In this document: positions 23,798-36,949 of the stretch, in pieces
Layout: each line of letters begins with the position of its first letter
How positions within the stretch are numbered: position 1 is the first letter of the stretch
Assembly (NCBI RefSeq): GCF_022605165.1
Contig: NC_063071.1
Location: 1,612,001-1,676,000, forward strand
Direction: 5' to 3'
Origin: Purpureocillium takamizusanense
Taxonomy: Eukaryota; Ascomycota; Sordariomycetes; Hypocreales; Ophiocordycipitaceae
Length of the DNA stretch: 64,000 nt
Position numbers and translations under genes: made by a program
Notes under the pieces: generated by a model
Seen by the model: the letters and a program-made list of their open reading frames with translations, nothing else
Told to the model about the DNA's origin: nothing
Database searches by the model: none

Positions 23798-25554
23798 TAT
23801 ACGGCCTAAATATACTTAACGACGACATGATTACGGAGAGCATGACACGAAGCCACCAGCCCTCGGGCCAAGGCGCTTCGCCGGGAGGCGGCGCATCTAT
23901 TTGACAGCATTCACGACACAAAAGTTTTTGATCCATGGAGCCCTTTGAGGCCATCCACCGGCAAGGGGAGGTTGTTGTCTATTTTGTTTCTTGCCTTGAC
24001 TTGGTTTTCCAGCACGTGCAAGCGGGGGTCGGCAGCGCTGCAAGTTCGTTCGATATCTTTCATCTACTTTCTGCAAAACCTGGGTCTGGCAAACTGTCTG
24101 CGATTGCAGTAATCAACCAAAAAAGCGGGGAGGCAGCGCTCATTTTTTTTCCCCTGTGGGAGGGGAGGGGGGAGGCCTTGGTGTTTTCTGAGAGCCCCTG
24201 ATCTCCCATGCCACTCGACGACATCCCTTATCCATCATCACCGCCTGTACTCTCAACCATATTTAATTGTCTTTGTACGTCAGTCTGGAGAGGATTCTAC
24301 TGTGTGCGCTTGCTTAGGGGACAAAGGAGGGAGGCGGCGGCTTGGGACATGAGTGTTTGAGCTCCATTGACAAGTCAATGACAAACCACAAGTCTCGGAT
24401 AAGTAGTCCGCCGAGGGTGTATTGTTCGGTCTTGGTACGGAAGTGCCTTGGTGGTGCGTTTGCTTTGCCTTTCCTGTCCGCTCTTCTGTGGGGCATGCAG
24501 ATGGAAGGAATCGATGGAGGGATTGAGTCTTGTCTCTGCGGCCGCCATGCAAGGAGAAACAGTACCTGCTGGCGCGTCGGGGGTGGAAGACACGGGGGCG
24601 TGGAGGCAACGAGAATGCTCGTTGAGCAGTATCATCTAGTGTAACTTGCGGGCAGTAGGCCCTGTGTTTCTGCTCCTCCGAGGTGCTACGTGTATGTGCG
24701 CATGCACATGCGACGCTTCAGGGAACAAATAAAGACACCATCGTTGCGCTGTCCACATAGACCGACGTCCCCTGTTAGTGCGGTGCGCGCGCGCGCACGG
24801 CATGCCAACACAGAAGTTGAAGAAGACGAAGCCGAGGGCACCGCATGCAAAAGGCGGACAAAAGGGGGGTTAGCTAGCCAGGCATCCTTCTCGACATGCG
24901 TTTGGCACCGAGTTGGGCTATGCCTGGCCGGCTAGTTTACGGTGTTTATGGAGGGACTGGGGCAGGCATGCGGCATTGGCGCAGGTGACTTGCAGCAAAC
25001 CGACGGGCTGGAAACATGGATGGTGGGGGGGGAGAGAGAGGGAGAGGGAGAGAGCGGGAGGAAGAGGAAGAAAGATTTTGGGGGGGAGGATGGTGAGGAG
25101 GGGCCGGCCCGGCGCTGCGCTGCATGCACGCATGCATGCACTCGAAGGTCACGTACAAAGTACGTAAAGTACTTCGTACAGACGTACATACATTAGTACA
25201 TTCAAGGAAGATGGTCCGGAGTGAGCTTCCTAGGGTCAAGTTCGTGGTCGTCGAGCGGTTGTTCTGTCCGGTCAGGCGGCGCCGATATGAAAGAGGTGGG
25301 GAAGGGGCCGCGAGGGCCGCCGGGGTGGGGGGAGGAGATATCAATTGAGGTCAGCAGAAGATTGGACGAACGCCACTGGGGGGAAGTTTTGGTGGCGGAG
25401 GATGATGTGGTGCTGGTGCTGCAGAGCTGAGCCACAGATGCCGGGATGGCTTGACAACGACAAACGAACCGGGGTACGTACAAGGGTGCTGGCAACCAAG
25501 CAACCAAGGCCAAGCGCAGGGTTCCGGGGGACATTGAACTTTTGGGAGAAATGC

Positions 25555-25579
25555 GTGTGTGTGTGTGTGTGTGTGTGTG
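25555..25579. repeat. (GT)12 dinucleotide repeat
   Basis: Perfect GT tract of 25 bp in the intergenic region. Confidence 0.92.
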
Positions 25580-26355
25580 GCGGCGATGGGCACCACGGCA
25601 GGATGCGCGGAGACCTAGCATTGGCAACGGATGCGTGGAAGGATGGATGTGGACGGCGGGATTGAGATTGGGATCGGGATTGGGATGGGCGCCCCGCGCG
25701 TCCGGGCGGGGGGTGGCTTGTTTGCGGCCTCGAGCAATGACGATGCCTCCTCGTTGCGAGGGAAGGGAAGGGACAGCCAGAGCTGGAGAGGGAAGGGAGT
25801 GAAGGCCGGACGTCCGAGGCCGAGGCCGCTTGCCGCCGACGAGGGCCCGCTGCTGAGAACGCCGACGACAAAAATTGATGCTGATGATGATGATGATGAC
25901 GCCCAAGTGTCCGAGTCTAGTACTTGCGTAGTGTGATCCCCAAGCCTGCCCTGGCAACCCATCCATCGATCCATCCATCCAGTCCACCCAAGGCCCAAGG
26001 CAACAAGGGCTACTTAGGTGAGAGTACCTTCCTTACCTTACCGACCTGCACTACCTACTACTACTGCTACTACGCGTACATATATGCGACCACCACATGC
26101 GACCACCGCCGGTGGTGGTGGTGGTGGTGATCAAGGAACAGCAGCAGCGAGCGCGCGGCTGTGCTGGCCTGGCCCTGTGCCGGAGCGAGTTGGGGAAGTG
26201 GCGGTGGAGGGACGTCGAGCTAGGTAGGGACGGGGACGCACGAGGACGGACGGTGTGCATATCTACATGCGTTACCTACCTTGCCTACGTACAGTATAGT
26301 TCTTAGCTGCCGAATATTCCACCAGGTCGCAAAGGGCGCCGGCAGGCCAATGCAG

Positions 26356-26382
26356 GACAGGGCAGGGCAGGGCAGGGCAGAG
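26356..26382. repeat. (GGGCA)n pentanucleotide repeat
   Basis: Four to five tandem CAGGG/GGGCA units, followed by a GGAC-rich tract to about 26415. Confidence 0.8.
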
Positions 26383-26588
26383 GGCCGGACGGGTGGACGG
26401 ACGGACGTGCGGACGAGCTGGCGGGCGGACAAGACTGCCCGCCGCCGCGACTTGCAGGCGGACAGACGGACGAGAGGGGGACGACGGACGGATGGGCAGG
26501 AAGGCAAGGCAGGCATCCTTACATGGGTGTGCGTACTGGACATACATGACTACTTGATACACCCAGCCAATCCTTCCATCCAGCCAAG

Positions 26589-26589
<1 letters not shown>

Positions 26590-26619
<30 letters not shown>

Positions 26620-26626
26620 CATACAT
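26590..26626. repeat. (TACA)9 tetranucleotide repeat
   Basis: Perfect TACA/CATA tract of 37 bp. On the minus strand it reads as a run of Met-Tyr-Val-Cys, a known artefact of this repeat. Confidence 0.92.
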
Positions 26627-27668
26627 TGATGCGTTTGAGACTGAGCACACATGATGACACGCACGATGCTGCTCGGCGGCCAGACTTGGTGATTCTTGCA
26701 GCAAGCCATCTCGTCATGGCCCCGTGTGCGCGCCCTTGGCTCGTCCAGCTGCACGCCGCCCGTTCCGGTCAGTCGACGACCGCACCACAAGAAGAGGCGG
26801 TGGGTGCCCACAGCAACAGGAACAACAACGACATCGACGTCGGGGGTCCTACATGTGTCTGCCGCCGTATGTATTCACCGCCTCCTTTGACCTCACACGC
26901 CCCCAAACGGAACAGGTCCGCGCCGCCACAGGGCCGTCGAGACCTCTTGTCGAAACACCTCTTTTTGGCTTCGTCGCTGAGACGTGCAGTGCGGTGCAGC
27001 GCCATGTACGGAGACTGTTCGTCACCGACTCCCTCGTCCCCCCCATCCCCATCAAAGACAAAGCCTGATTTATTTTTGACAGCCCACACCCCCAGCCCCC
27101 CCCCCCTCCCTTCTTCGATCGCACGCCTGCTTCTGCGGCCTTGCAGCGAGCAAAAGTCTCAGAGACGGGGCCATTGTCCAAAGCCATCCGAGACCCGCCC
27201 TCGCGGCCAGCCTCGTGCAGAAAGAGTCAGAATAGGTCAAGACCATCGCTAGCTGTGTTGGGACGGCTTGGCTTGTGGGCGGGTCGGCGTGGAGCATATG
27301 CCTCTCCCGGGACCAGGTCAGATGGTTCCCCAGCGGCGTCCTTGCGTTTCAGCATGGCTGGACGTCAGATGGCGACCTTGAGACGCCAACGCTGACGGCA
27401 GCTGGTTGGACCGAAGGTGTCGATGGCGCCCGCCGCCGCGTTTGGGCAGCAGCTGCGTGGGCGTGCGAGCGTGCCCTGTTCAGCTGAACAGAGATTCCTC
27501 TGAGGGTGTTCCCCACGGACCATGGAGGCTAGAGATCTAAGACAGGAGCGCGGGTGGTGGTGGGGGGGCTGGGCTGGAAGCGATCCCTCTCCCTTCCGTA
27601 GTGACTCTGCAGAGCGCAGAGACAAGGTCGCCACCGGGGAGGAAGAGAGACATGCGTGGTTGAGTGGG

Positions 27669-28435
27669 CTAACCCCCGTGGAGTGTCGAGACAAAGAGGA
27701 TGTTGTCGCCGGCCTGGAGCTCGTACGCCTCCTCGCCCTCGAGCTCCCAGTCGGCGTCATTGATGAGCACCAGGACACCCGGCCGGCTGTGGCGCTCAAT
27801 AGTCAGTCGAGATCCCTTCATCCCAAGTCTTCTCCGCCTTGCCGACGGATGGATGTGACATCTAAAAGGGCCAAAGGGGCAAGGCGATGGGGGGGCCCGG
27901 CACACTCGCGGCGGGCCCATCGGGACCGTGGTTGGTGGTTGCAGGGACGCAGGGTCGGACTTGGGGAGCAGGGCCTCGTCCGTGGACAGCGGTAATGATC
28001 CAATCGCATGTCCAAGGGGGCATCTCAACACTCACATGTGGCCGTCGAGTACGAAAAGTTCTTTGCGCGTATCCTTCATGACATGCTCGCAGAGATGATC
28101 TATCAAAAACGCAATGTCGGCGGGTTGACCGCTCTTGGCCTCGGACGGCAGGATGACAGTGTGGTGCCGCTGGTCGGAGAAGAGCATCTCGAGGCCGCCC
28201 CTGGGGCTCGCGTGTCAGCGTACCATCCGTTGGCGAGGAGGCGTTGTTCGCGCGCATATCAGGGTCGCTGGGCCAGATCGGGGGACGCGACGGATCTGGG
28301 ACACTGGCACGCGCCTCATGACTCGCACGTGGGCGACAAGCCGGCCGAAAGGGACGGAGAGAAGGAGCCAACGTACGAGAACTCGACGGAGATTGTGAGC
28401 TGCTTGGCTCCAATGGCATCTGCGGCGGTGGCCAT
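27669..28435 (-). CDS. URM1: Urm1, ubiquitin-related modifier / tRNA-thiolation sulfur carrier
   Basis: Urm1 is thiocarboxylated by the E1-like Uba4 and donates sulfur for 2-thiolation of wobble U34 in tRNA Lys/Glu/Gln; it also conjugates to proteins. Exons on the minus strand are 28377-28435, 28036-28200 and 27669-27786, with GTACGT and GTGAGT donors and CAG acceptors. The product is 113 residues, the normal size. It has the beta-grasp fold signatures [27 protein letters not shown] and [17 protein letters not shown], and ends exactly in the obligatory diglycine (FVSTLHGG). The phases join to give DGHIRPG across intron 2, as expected for the family. It is divergent from ELP2, with 304 bp between the starts. 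Confidence 0.96.
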
Positions 28436-28739
28436 GATGAGGGCTGCGATTGGGGTGTGCCTCGTTGCCGGGCTTCGTTTTCAGAATGTGGATGAGATTT
28501 GACGTGAAAAGCATATACGCACCAAACCGAGAGTGGATGGGATACGGTGGACGCCTGTCCTGCGGCAAGGCAGGCAGGCGCTGCTATAACTCGTGCGCAT
28601 TCAAACACGCGCCACAGCTGTTAGCAGCCAGACATAACGTAAGCTCCGAAACTCACTTCAACCTCATCCCAGCCAATCAGAGCACCAGACGCACACAATT
28701 TTCAGACTCACAAGCACAGCTGCTCACCAGGACCCCGAG
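28436..28739. promoter_or_regulatory. Shared divergent promoter, URM1 / ELP2
   Basis: 304 bp separate the two ATGs. Visible candidate elements are a CCAAT box on the + strand (28673-28677, about 65 bp before the ELP2 ATG), a CCAAT on the minus strand (read as ATTGG at 28449-28453, very close to the URM1 ATG) and a TATAA at 28585-28589. Whether any is used is not known. The head-to-head arrangement is what suggests shared control. Confidence 0.6.
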
Positions 28740-31367
28740 ATGAGCGCAAAATGGGCTTCGGTCGAGTACCTGGCGACGGGAGCCAACCGGCAAACAGCCG
28801 TCGCAGACTGGAGCCGGAGCGGTTTGCTGGCATTTGGCGCCGACGTCAACGTTGCCCTGTGGCAGCCCTTCGTGAGCTCAGACGCCAAGCTATCAGCACA
28901 CTCAAAAAGTACATGACTGACTCGGGAAAATAAAACTCGATATAGGATGATCCTCCCAAGGGCATACTCAAGCTTTTGAGCGGACACAAGGAGACTGTCA
29001 AGGCCGTGGCATTTCCACCCGAGCTGGAGGGCGACCAAGACGCATATCTCATCAGCGGCTCAGACGACAAGACGCTCATACTCTGGAAGTCGCGGCGTGG
29101 CAGTCACGACTTTTGCCCCCTGCAGACATTTTCCGAGCACGAGGGGCCCATCAACTGCATCACGGCCGCGAGGCTCGCGTCCGAACAGCCAAGATGGATA
29201 GTGGCAACCGGAGCAGCAGACGCCACTATTCGGATATGGATGCTAGAAGCCGGCGAGCTACGCCTACTGCAAATCATCAAGACGGCACCCAAATTCTTTC
29301 CCCTGGCGCTATCTCTCGCGACGTTGGACGACGATGCCGACGTCCTCGTTCTGGCTGCGGCTGGCACGCGAGACACAATCCAGATCCTGACTGCGGACGC
29401 CAGGGTCGACGCCGTCCAGTTCAGCGTGCAGGCGACGCTCTCCGGACATGAGGGGTGGATACGGTCGCTGAACTTCACCAAAGAGAACAAAGACCCCAAG
29501 AGCGACTTGCTTCTAGCTTCTGCCAGCCAGGACAAGTACGTTCGCATCTGGAGGTTCCATCAAGGCCATGAGCTGCCCGCCCTGGCCGCCTCTGGCGCTG
29601 ACCCCTCGAGCGGCGCCTTTCTCCCCGGAAAGTCACCCTCAAACAAAGCATACTGGCTCAAGTCCGCCGGCAAGGACTGCTCCATCACCTTTGAAGCGCT
29701 CCTCCTGGGACACGAAGATTGGATCTACAGCGCGCGATGGCACACCCACGCCGACGGCAAGTTGCAGCTCCTATCAACCTCTGCCGACAATTCACTGGCC
29801 ATTTGGGAGGCGGATCCTTCGTCGGGCATCTGGGTCAGCACAGTCAGGCTGGGCGAGATTAGCAGAGAAAAGGGCGCCACGACCGCGACGGGCAGCACCG
29901 GCGGCTTTTGGACGGGGCTCTGGTCCCCTGACGGCAACTCGGTAGCCTGCCTGGGACGGACAGGCAGCTGGAGGCGATGGCAGTACGAGCCTGCGCAGGA
30001 CTCGTGGAAACCTTGCGTCGCCGTCTCGGGACACACAAAGGCCGTGACGGGCATTTCTTGGTCAAGGGGCGGCGATTATCTCTTGTCGACCAGCTCAGAC
30101 CAGACAACGCGGCTGCACACCAAGTGGACGGCGTCAGGGGCAAACACCTGGCACGAGATGGCGCGGCCACAGATCCACGGCTACGATCTCAACTGCATCG
30201 ACGCGCTGGGCGACTCGCAATTTGTGTCGGGCGCCGATGAGAAGCTGATGCGCGTCTTTGGCGAGCCCAAGGCGGTGGCCACCCTGCTCAACCGCGTCGC
30301 TGGCATCGGAGGCTCAGATGTGGAACACATGCCCGACGCAGCCAACATGCCGGTCCTCGGCTTGTCCAACAAGGCCATCGACGCCGTGGACGAGGACCAG
30401 GAGATCCAGCCCGTCGATGATCGCGATCGTGAGGCCATGGACCCGGCCTCGATGGTCAAGAAGTCTTACCTCGAGATCAACCACCCGCCATTCGAGGAGA
30501 CGCTGTCGAGGCATACGCTGTGGCCTGAGGTAGAGAAGCTGTACGGCCACGGGTACGAGCTGTCGTGCCTGGCCACGAGCCACGATGGCAAGCTCATCGC
30601 CAGCGCGTGCAAGGCGAGCTCCACCAACCACGCCGTCATCCGACTCTTCGAGACGGAGCGCTGGACCGAGATCCGCCCCCCGCTGACGGCGCACTCGCTG
30701 ACGGCAACCCGCCTGCGCTTCTCCGCCGACGACAACTACCTCCTGAGCGTCGGTCGAGACCGGCAGTGGGCCGTGTTCGTTCGGGCGCCCGAAGAGGAGG
30801 CCATGTACAAGCTCCTGCAGGCGAACCCCAAGGGCCACAGCAGGATGATCCTCGATGCCGCGTGGGCGCCGTGCGAGAACCCCGTCTTCGCGACGGCGGG
30901 CCGAGACAAGCAGGTGCGGATATGGGCGGCGGCGACGTCGGCGGAGCAGGACGACGCGAGGCAGTTGCAGTTCACGCAGGCGGCAGCTCTGCCGTGCGGC
31001 ACGTCCGTCACGGCGGTCGACTTCCTGCCGCGCCTGGTCCACGGCAAGGCGGTGCTCGCCGTCGGTACCGAGGCCGGGCAGTTGGGCGTCTACCTCGTCG
31101 GTGAGGACGGGTCGGCGATCGTACAGCTGTCACTGCCAGATGAGTGAGTGCAGCCCTCAATGGACGCGAGAGCACGAGAGAACGAACGGCTTTGCTGACA
31201 CACAAACACACAGGCTCATGCTCCCCAAGGCGGTGCTCCAGCTGGCGTGGAGGCCCGCCGCCGCCCTCGAGGGGACGGACGCGCATACCCTCGCCGTGGC
31301 GGGAGAGGACAGCACGCTGCGCCTGCTGGCGTTTGACGAGACTTTTCTGCGGACCGCAGGCCAGTGA
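28740..31367 (+). CDS. ELP2: Elongator complex subunit 2 (Elp2), WD40 protein
   Basis: Elp2 is a double WD40 propeller subunit of Elongator, which makes the 5-carboxymethyl-type modification of tRNA wobble U34. Exons are 28740-28871, 28946-31143 and 31214-31367; intron 1 (GTGAGC...TATAG) contains a CTGAC-like branch site, and intron 2 is GTGAGT...CAG. The product is 827 residues, close to yeast Elp2. The N-terminus (EYLATGANRQTAVADWS) and the first propeller entry (LLSGHKETVKAVAF, SGSDDKTLILW) are diagnostic. Many GH-WD units follow, such as LSGHEGWIRSL, LGHEDWIYSARW, SGHTKAVTGISW and FATAGRDKQVRIW. The central block after KLMRVF (about PADAANMPVLGLSNKA) matches the Elp2 inter-propeller segment. 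It shares its promoter region with URM1. Confidence 0.95.
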
Positions 31368-32440
31368 ACGGACTCTAGACAGCGGGACGGATGGGCCGGT
31401 CGTTGACCGTTTGGCCCTGATACGCAGGTTCGTGGGGGCTGGCATCTAGACGCCGAAACGAGGACGAACGAGGCAACTTGGAAGTGGTTCAACGGGCATG
31501 CCTTTCAAGTCATCACTGGAAGCCAAGATATCCCTTGAAACTATTCTTCCCCCGCAGGTCACCTCACCGCAGCCTGCGCACGCACGACCAACCCCCTGCT
31601 GGCCCTCTCATCTAGGACGGCTCCCTCCCGACGACACGTTCCCCTCGGCCCTGACAAACGACGCAAACATATATATAGCCCATCTTGCCCGCCGCCGCCG
31701 CCACCACCACCACCGCAGCATACCCAGTGCATGAGCTACGGCGCCGAATATGGGGGCCCCCGCAGTCCCCGTCCGTCTCGGCACTTGCGATGAACCACGT
31801 GGCCGGGCGCCGCCGCCGTCGCCGTTGTCGTCCCTTGGCCTATATCTACCGTTGACAGCAATGCCAGCGTGACTCGACGCGCACTCCTCGGGCTTGGCTT
31901 GCCGCACGTGTCGAGATGGCTCGCGTCCAGGGGCCGCGATGCCGTGTCCGTCTCCCTCGCATGCGACTACCTACGGGGGCCGACGACGCACCCGCTCCCG
32001 ATTTTTAGTGAAGGAGATGCGCTCAGGGGTTATAGTGTACGCTTGTCAAGGCGGCTTTGTTTTGTTTTTTGTGCTCCGCGCGCTCCGCGGTCTGGATAAA
32101 GAGCTGTGATCTCCCTGGCCACAAATCTTGAGCCACGCCCTGTCACACAACTTCGATCGATTAAAGTATGCTGTCATTAGGCCCGTCATAGCGGGCAAGT
32201 TACTTCTATGATACACCGAGCAGCCAGAGGAAGCTGCCCGCCACACAAAACGCCGTGTCCATTCATGCATGCCCTCGCCCCCTTCCCAGGCGTGTCTTTC
32301 TCCCATCCGCCATGCCCCCTTGCCATCCCGCCGGCGGCGAGTCGGACCGAAACCTCATGGCCGAGCCAAAAAGAATTCGCCCGCCTTGATGTGTGCCAGT
32401 GTCCGTGTATGTATATGTGTATGCGTGTGTGCGAGCGCGC
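31368..32440. other. Convergent intergenic spacer, ELP2 / SPT small subunit
   Basis: 1.07 kb tail-to-tail. The region has no coding signal that I could support. It should contain both 3' UTRs. Confidence 0.5.
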
Positions 32441-32923
32441 TCACAGCTCCTTCTCCAGCGTGCCCAGCGCCTCTCTAACGCCCACGGCCGTCGGCGGCGC
32501 GACGCCGGCAGCGCCCTCGCCGCTGAGCACGCTGGCCGACATCTCCTTGACCACCTCGCGGGCCGACGCCGCCACGTCAATGTGCTCGCCCTTGATGTAG
32601 TACCACGCGCGGCCCGCCAGGGTGGAGATGTGGTGCGGCAGGTACAGCACCGCCGCGATGAAGGCGAGGCTGCAGAGCAGGAAGAGGATCGAGTCTGCGC
32701 GCGAGCAAAAGGGCCCCGCCCCGCCACGACTGGTCAGTACATCGTTTCCTTCCCGTCATACCTGGAAGAGGGGCATTCGAGGAAAAAGGGGAGCGCCGCT
32801 GGTGGTCAACGTACAGAAGGCAAACTTCTCCCAGGGCGTAAACATGTACACGCTCATCGTCACCTCGAAGTGGTACTGCTTCCGGTGCAGCCACCGCCGA
32901 AATGTCCCCAGGTTCGACATCAT
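32441..32923 (-). CDS. Small subunit of serine palmitoyltransferase (SPT_ssu-like)
   Basis: These small ER-membrane proteins activate the Lcb1/Lcb2 enzyme that starts sphingolipid synthesis. Exons are 32815-32923 and 32441-32694 on the minus strand, with a 120-bp intron (GTACGT...CAG). The product is 120 residues. The conserved core is RRWLHRKQYHFEVTMSVYMF, then TPWEKFAFYS, followed by the membrane helix ILFLLCSLAFIAAVLYLP and HHISTLAGRAWYYI. The core matches the animal ssSPT pattern of aromatic cluster, LEPWE motif, membrane span and PxHI. A C-terminal extension of about 50 residues (VVKEMSASVLSGEG and so on) is longer than in animals. Tandem ATGs at 32921-32923 and 32918-32920 make the start ambiguous by one residue. 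Homology to yeast Tsc3 is functional rather than obvious in sequence. Confidence 0.87.
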
Positions 32924-34124
32924 TGCCTTTTCGCCCGCGACTCCAAGGCCTGGGTTGTAAAGAGACGTGTGCTCGAGACGTTTGTTGAGACGACAGCGAT
33001 TCCGGCTCTCCGGGGGGTGTGGGCGGCGCGCTGCGTGCAGCCTCGGTACGTATGTCCAGAGCCGGGGCCAAAGCTTTTCAACGTCGATTCGACCGTCGCC
33101 AAACGCCAAAGGAAGGGGGGGAGGGGAGGGGGGGGGGTCCGCGATCTCGACGAACGTGCTCGCTGGCCCGAGAGAACTGTTACAGTATCGAATGATGGGC
33201 GGCGGCGATGGGCGCTGGGTTCTTCGCGTGCTGCTAGCGGAGAGACGGACAGGCAGGTGGAGGTGGTGATGTGTCGTCTCGTTTTGCGCAAAGGGGGCGG
33301 CCCGCCGGGGGAGAGGGAGAGGGTTGATGTTGCGTGACGGAAATTGGAGGCGGGCGGCGTGTCCGGGGATGGCGGCCGGCGATGAAGCGGGCGGACGTTA
33401 AAGTGGTAGGTCAGGCCAGGCCAGGTACCTAACTTATGGCCGAAAAGCCACTGACCGACCGCTGCTGCAGGGCTTTCCCAGGGGTCCCGCCGCGCCCGCT
33501 CTCCACTTCTCGTCCAGCGCAAAACGAAAACCTTTGGGATTTTGCCCAGGTTTGGCACCGCACGGGAAGCGCCACGCATTCATGACGCCTCCGCCCCACC
33601 GGCGGCACAGCCTGTATGTGTGAGTTGGACTGGACGTCGTTCCTGTCGGGCCCGGTCGAGTGGCTCCGCTGGTGGACGTCCGAGGCTCCCGCCCATCGCT
33701 GGGCACCTATCCTCCATACCTCCAGCGTGAGGCGAGGGGACCTAGGTGCTGTGACCGCTGTGCGTTCCCCCCTTCCAGCACCACGGGCCACTGCGTTCAG
33801 GTGTCCAGCGCGGCCTCGTCCAGCACTTTCGAGGTCAGCCTAGGTAGGTACCTTTCCCGGACCTCCTGGGCTACTAACCTGTGGAGACAGCGTTTGCCGG
33901 CTCCAGAGTGCACGGGAACCCCCCAGGCGGCCACCTAAAAACAGCGCCCCCGTTGCACCTACTCCACTCGTAGGCACAGCTCCATGCGTATTACCCGGGC
34001 CCATCCGTCATCAACTTCACTTCACAATGCGCCTCAGTGCGAAGAAGCACCCAGCAACATCGACGACCCAACGACCCGACGACTTGCCTCGCCTCCCCGC
34101 CAGGCCCTCCCATCGAACCGCACG
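32924..34124. promoter_or_regulatory. Divergent intergenic region, SPT small subunit / GGQ factor
   Basis: 1.2 kb between divergent starts. AGGTACCT-type motifs occur at 33421-33431 and 33838-33852 (taggtaggtacc). No coding region was supported; the promoters are inferred from orientation. Confidence 0.45.
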
Positions 34125-34883
34125 ATGCCCCCCCTCACCTCCGTCTCACCCTCCTTCACCTCTACCATCTCCCGCATCGCTCCTCACCACCACTCAACGC
34201 CCGCCCGCATAGCTATATTATCATCGCTCCTCGGCCGCCGCCCTCACCACCACCACCACCAACGCCCACGTCCTCTAAGCACTACCACTCATCTCGCCAG
34301 GACCGACCTCCCCGCGCGCCCCAAGCCCCCTCCGGACTCGGAGATCGAAGAGTCCTTTCTCAAGGGCAGCGGCCCGGGTGGGCAAAAAATTGTGCGTTGC
34401 CGCCGTCGCCACATCTAGATGAGGCGTGGGACCTTCCCAAGTCTCCGTCTGTCTTGTCGTCGGCGCGCCTTGAGCTAACTAATCTTCTTCTTCTTCTTTC
34501 CCCTCACGTAGAACAAGACGAATTCCGCAGTCCAGCTCAAGCACATCCCCACCGGCATCGTCGTCAAGTCGCAAGCCACCCGCTCCCGCAGTCAGAACCG
34601 CAAGCACGCCCGCGAGCTGTTGGCGCAAAAGGTAGACGATCTCCTGCATGGCGACCAGAGCCGGTCCGCCATTATCGGCGAAGTAAAGAGAAAGCGTGCC
34701 GCCAGTGCCGCCAAGAAGAGTCGCCGCAAGTACAGGAGACTGCAAGATGACGAAGAGCCCTCCAATGCGCAGGGCGCCGTGGAGCCATCCGTCAACGTGC
34801 AGCGAGAGCAGGACAAGCAAAATACTACACAGTCTATAGTAGTAGATTTAAGTAGCACAAGCACAAGCAAAGACAAACCTTGA
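34125..34883 (+). CDS. Mitochondrial GGQ peptidyl-tRNA hydrolase-domain factor (RF-1-like rescue factor)
   Basis: Predicted ribosome-rescue or release-factor-like protein of mitochondria (family of human C12orf65/MTRFR and yeast Rso55). Exons are 34125-34391 and 34512-34883; intron GTGCGT...GTAG. The product is 212 residues. The N-terminus (about residues 1-65) is Ser/Arg/His/Pro-rich with few acids, consistent with a mitochondrial presequence. The catalytic GPGGQKINKTNSAV motif has GGQ at residues 85-87 and spans the exon junction, which confirms the splice. It continues [20 protein letters not shown] and [13 protein letters not shown], then a strongly basic tail ([19 protein letters not shown]) typical of rescue factors that bind vacant ribosomes. 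There is no codon-recognition domain, so it is not a standard RF1. Several ATGs precede in frame; 34125 is chosen as it gives a plausible presequence. Confidence 0.88.
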
Positions 34884-35299
34884 ACTACTAGTCGTCTCCA
34901 GGCGCCACCGTGCTGCATGCAAGCCCTGACAGTCCACTGTCACGAGAACCAACTTCACCGTCTTCACGTGTCTTCACACATTTGATACAATCGTCACCTC
35001 CGTTATACGAGTCTAGACGAACGCAGATAAGAGTACTCAGAATATCACCTCAGCTCTGCCTTAACCCCATTACCCAGCCTGTCGCAACATGGGTAAGCCG
35101 TGATCCCAACAGACAACCAACCCCTTGACCCTTTGAAAGACTTTTTGGTAGAAATGAGACCAGGCTGGGACGCTCGCGAGGCCGAGGACGCGTCGGCAAT
35201 GGCCTTGTCGCAACTTGGAGAGGGTCTCGGTTCGGTTTGGCACGCTGCCATCCGTCAGAACTCGTGGTCGCGAACCCGTCAGTGGTGCAACAACTCACC
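34884..35299. other. Convergent intergenic spacer, GGQ factor / actin
   Basis: 416 bp between the two stop codons, presumably both 3' UTRs. Nothing else seen. Confidence 0.5.

Positions 35300-36949
<1,650 letters not shown>

Larger units (their letters stand above)
23798..27668. other. 3.9-kb convergent intergenic region, zinc-finger gene / URM1
   Basis: No supportable gene. It contains GT, TACA, GGGCA and purine-rich repeats, and TACCT/AGGTA motifs near 26.0-26.3 kb. Both flanking genes point into it, so the length is larger than two 3' UTRs require. A hidden short gene or lncRNA is possible, but none was recognised. Confidence 0.5.

Noticed and set aside
26281..27252. 323-codon frame on +
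   Set aside because: Spans GGGCA, GGAC and TACA microsatellites and continues in Arg/Pro/Ser noise.
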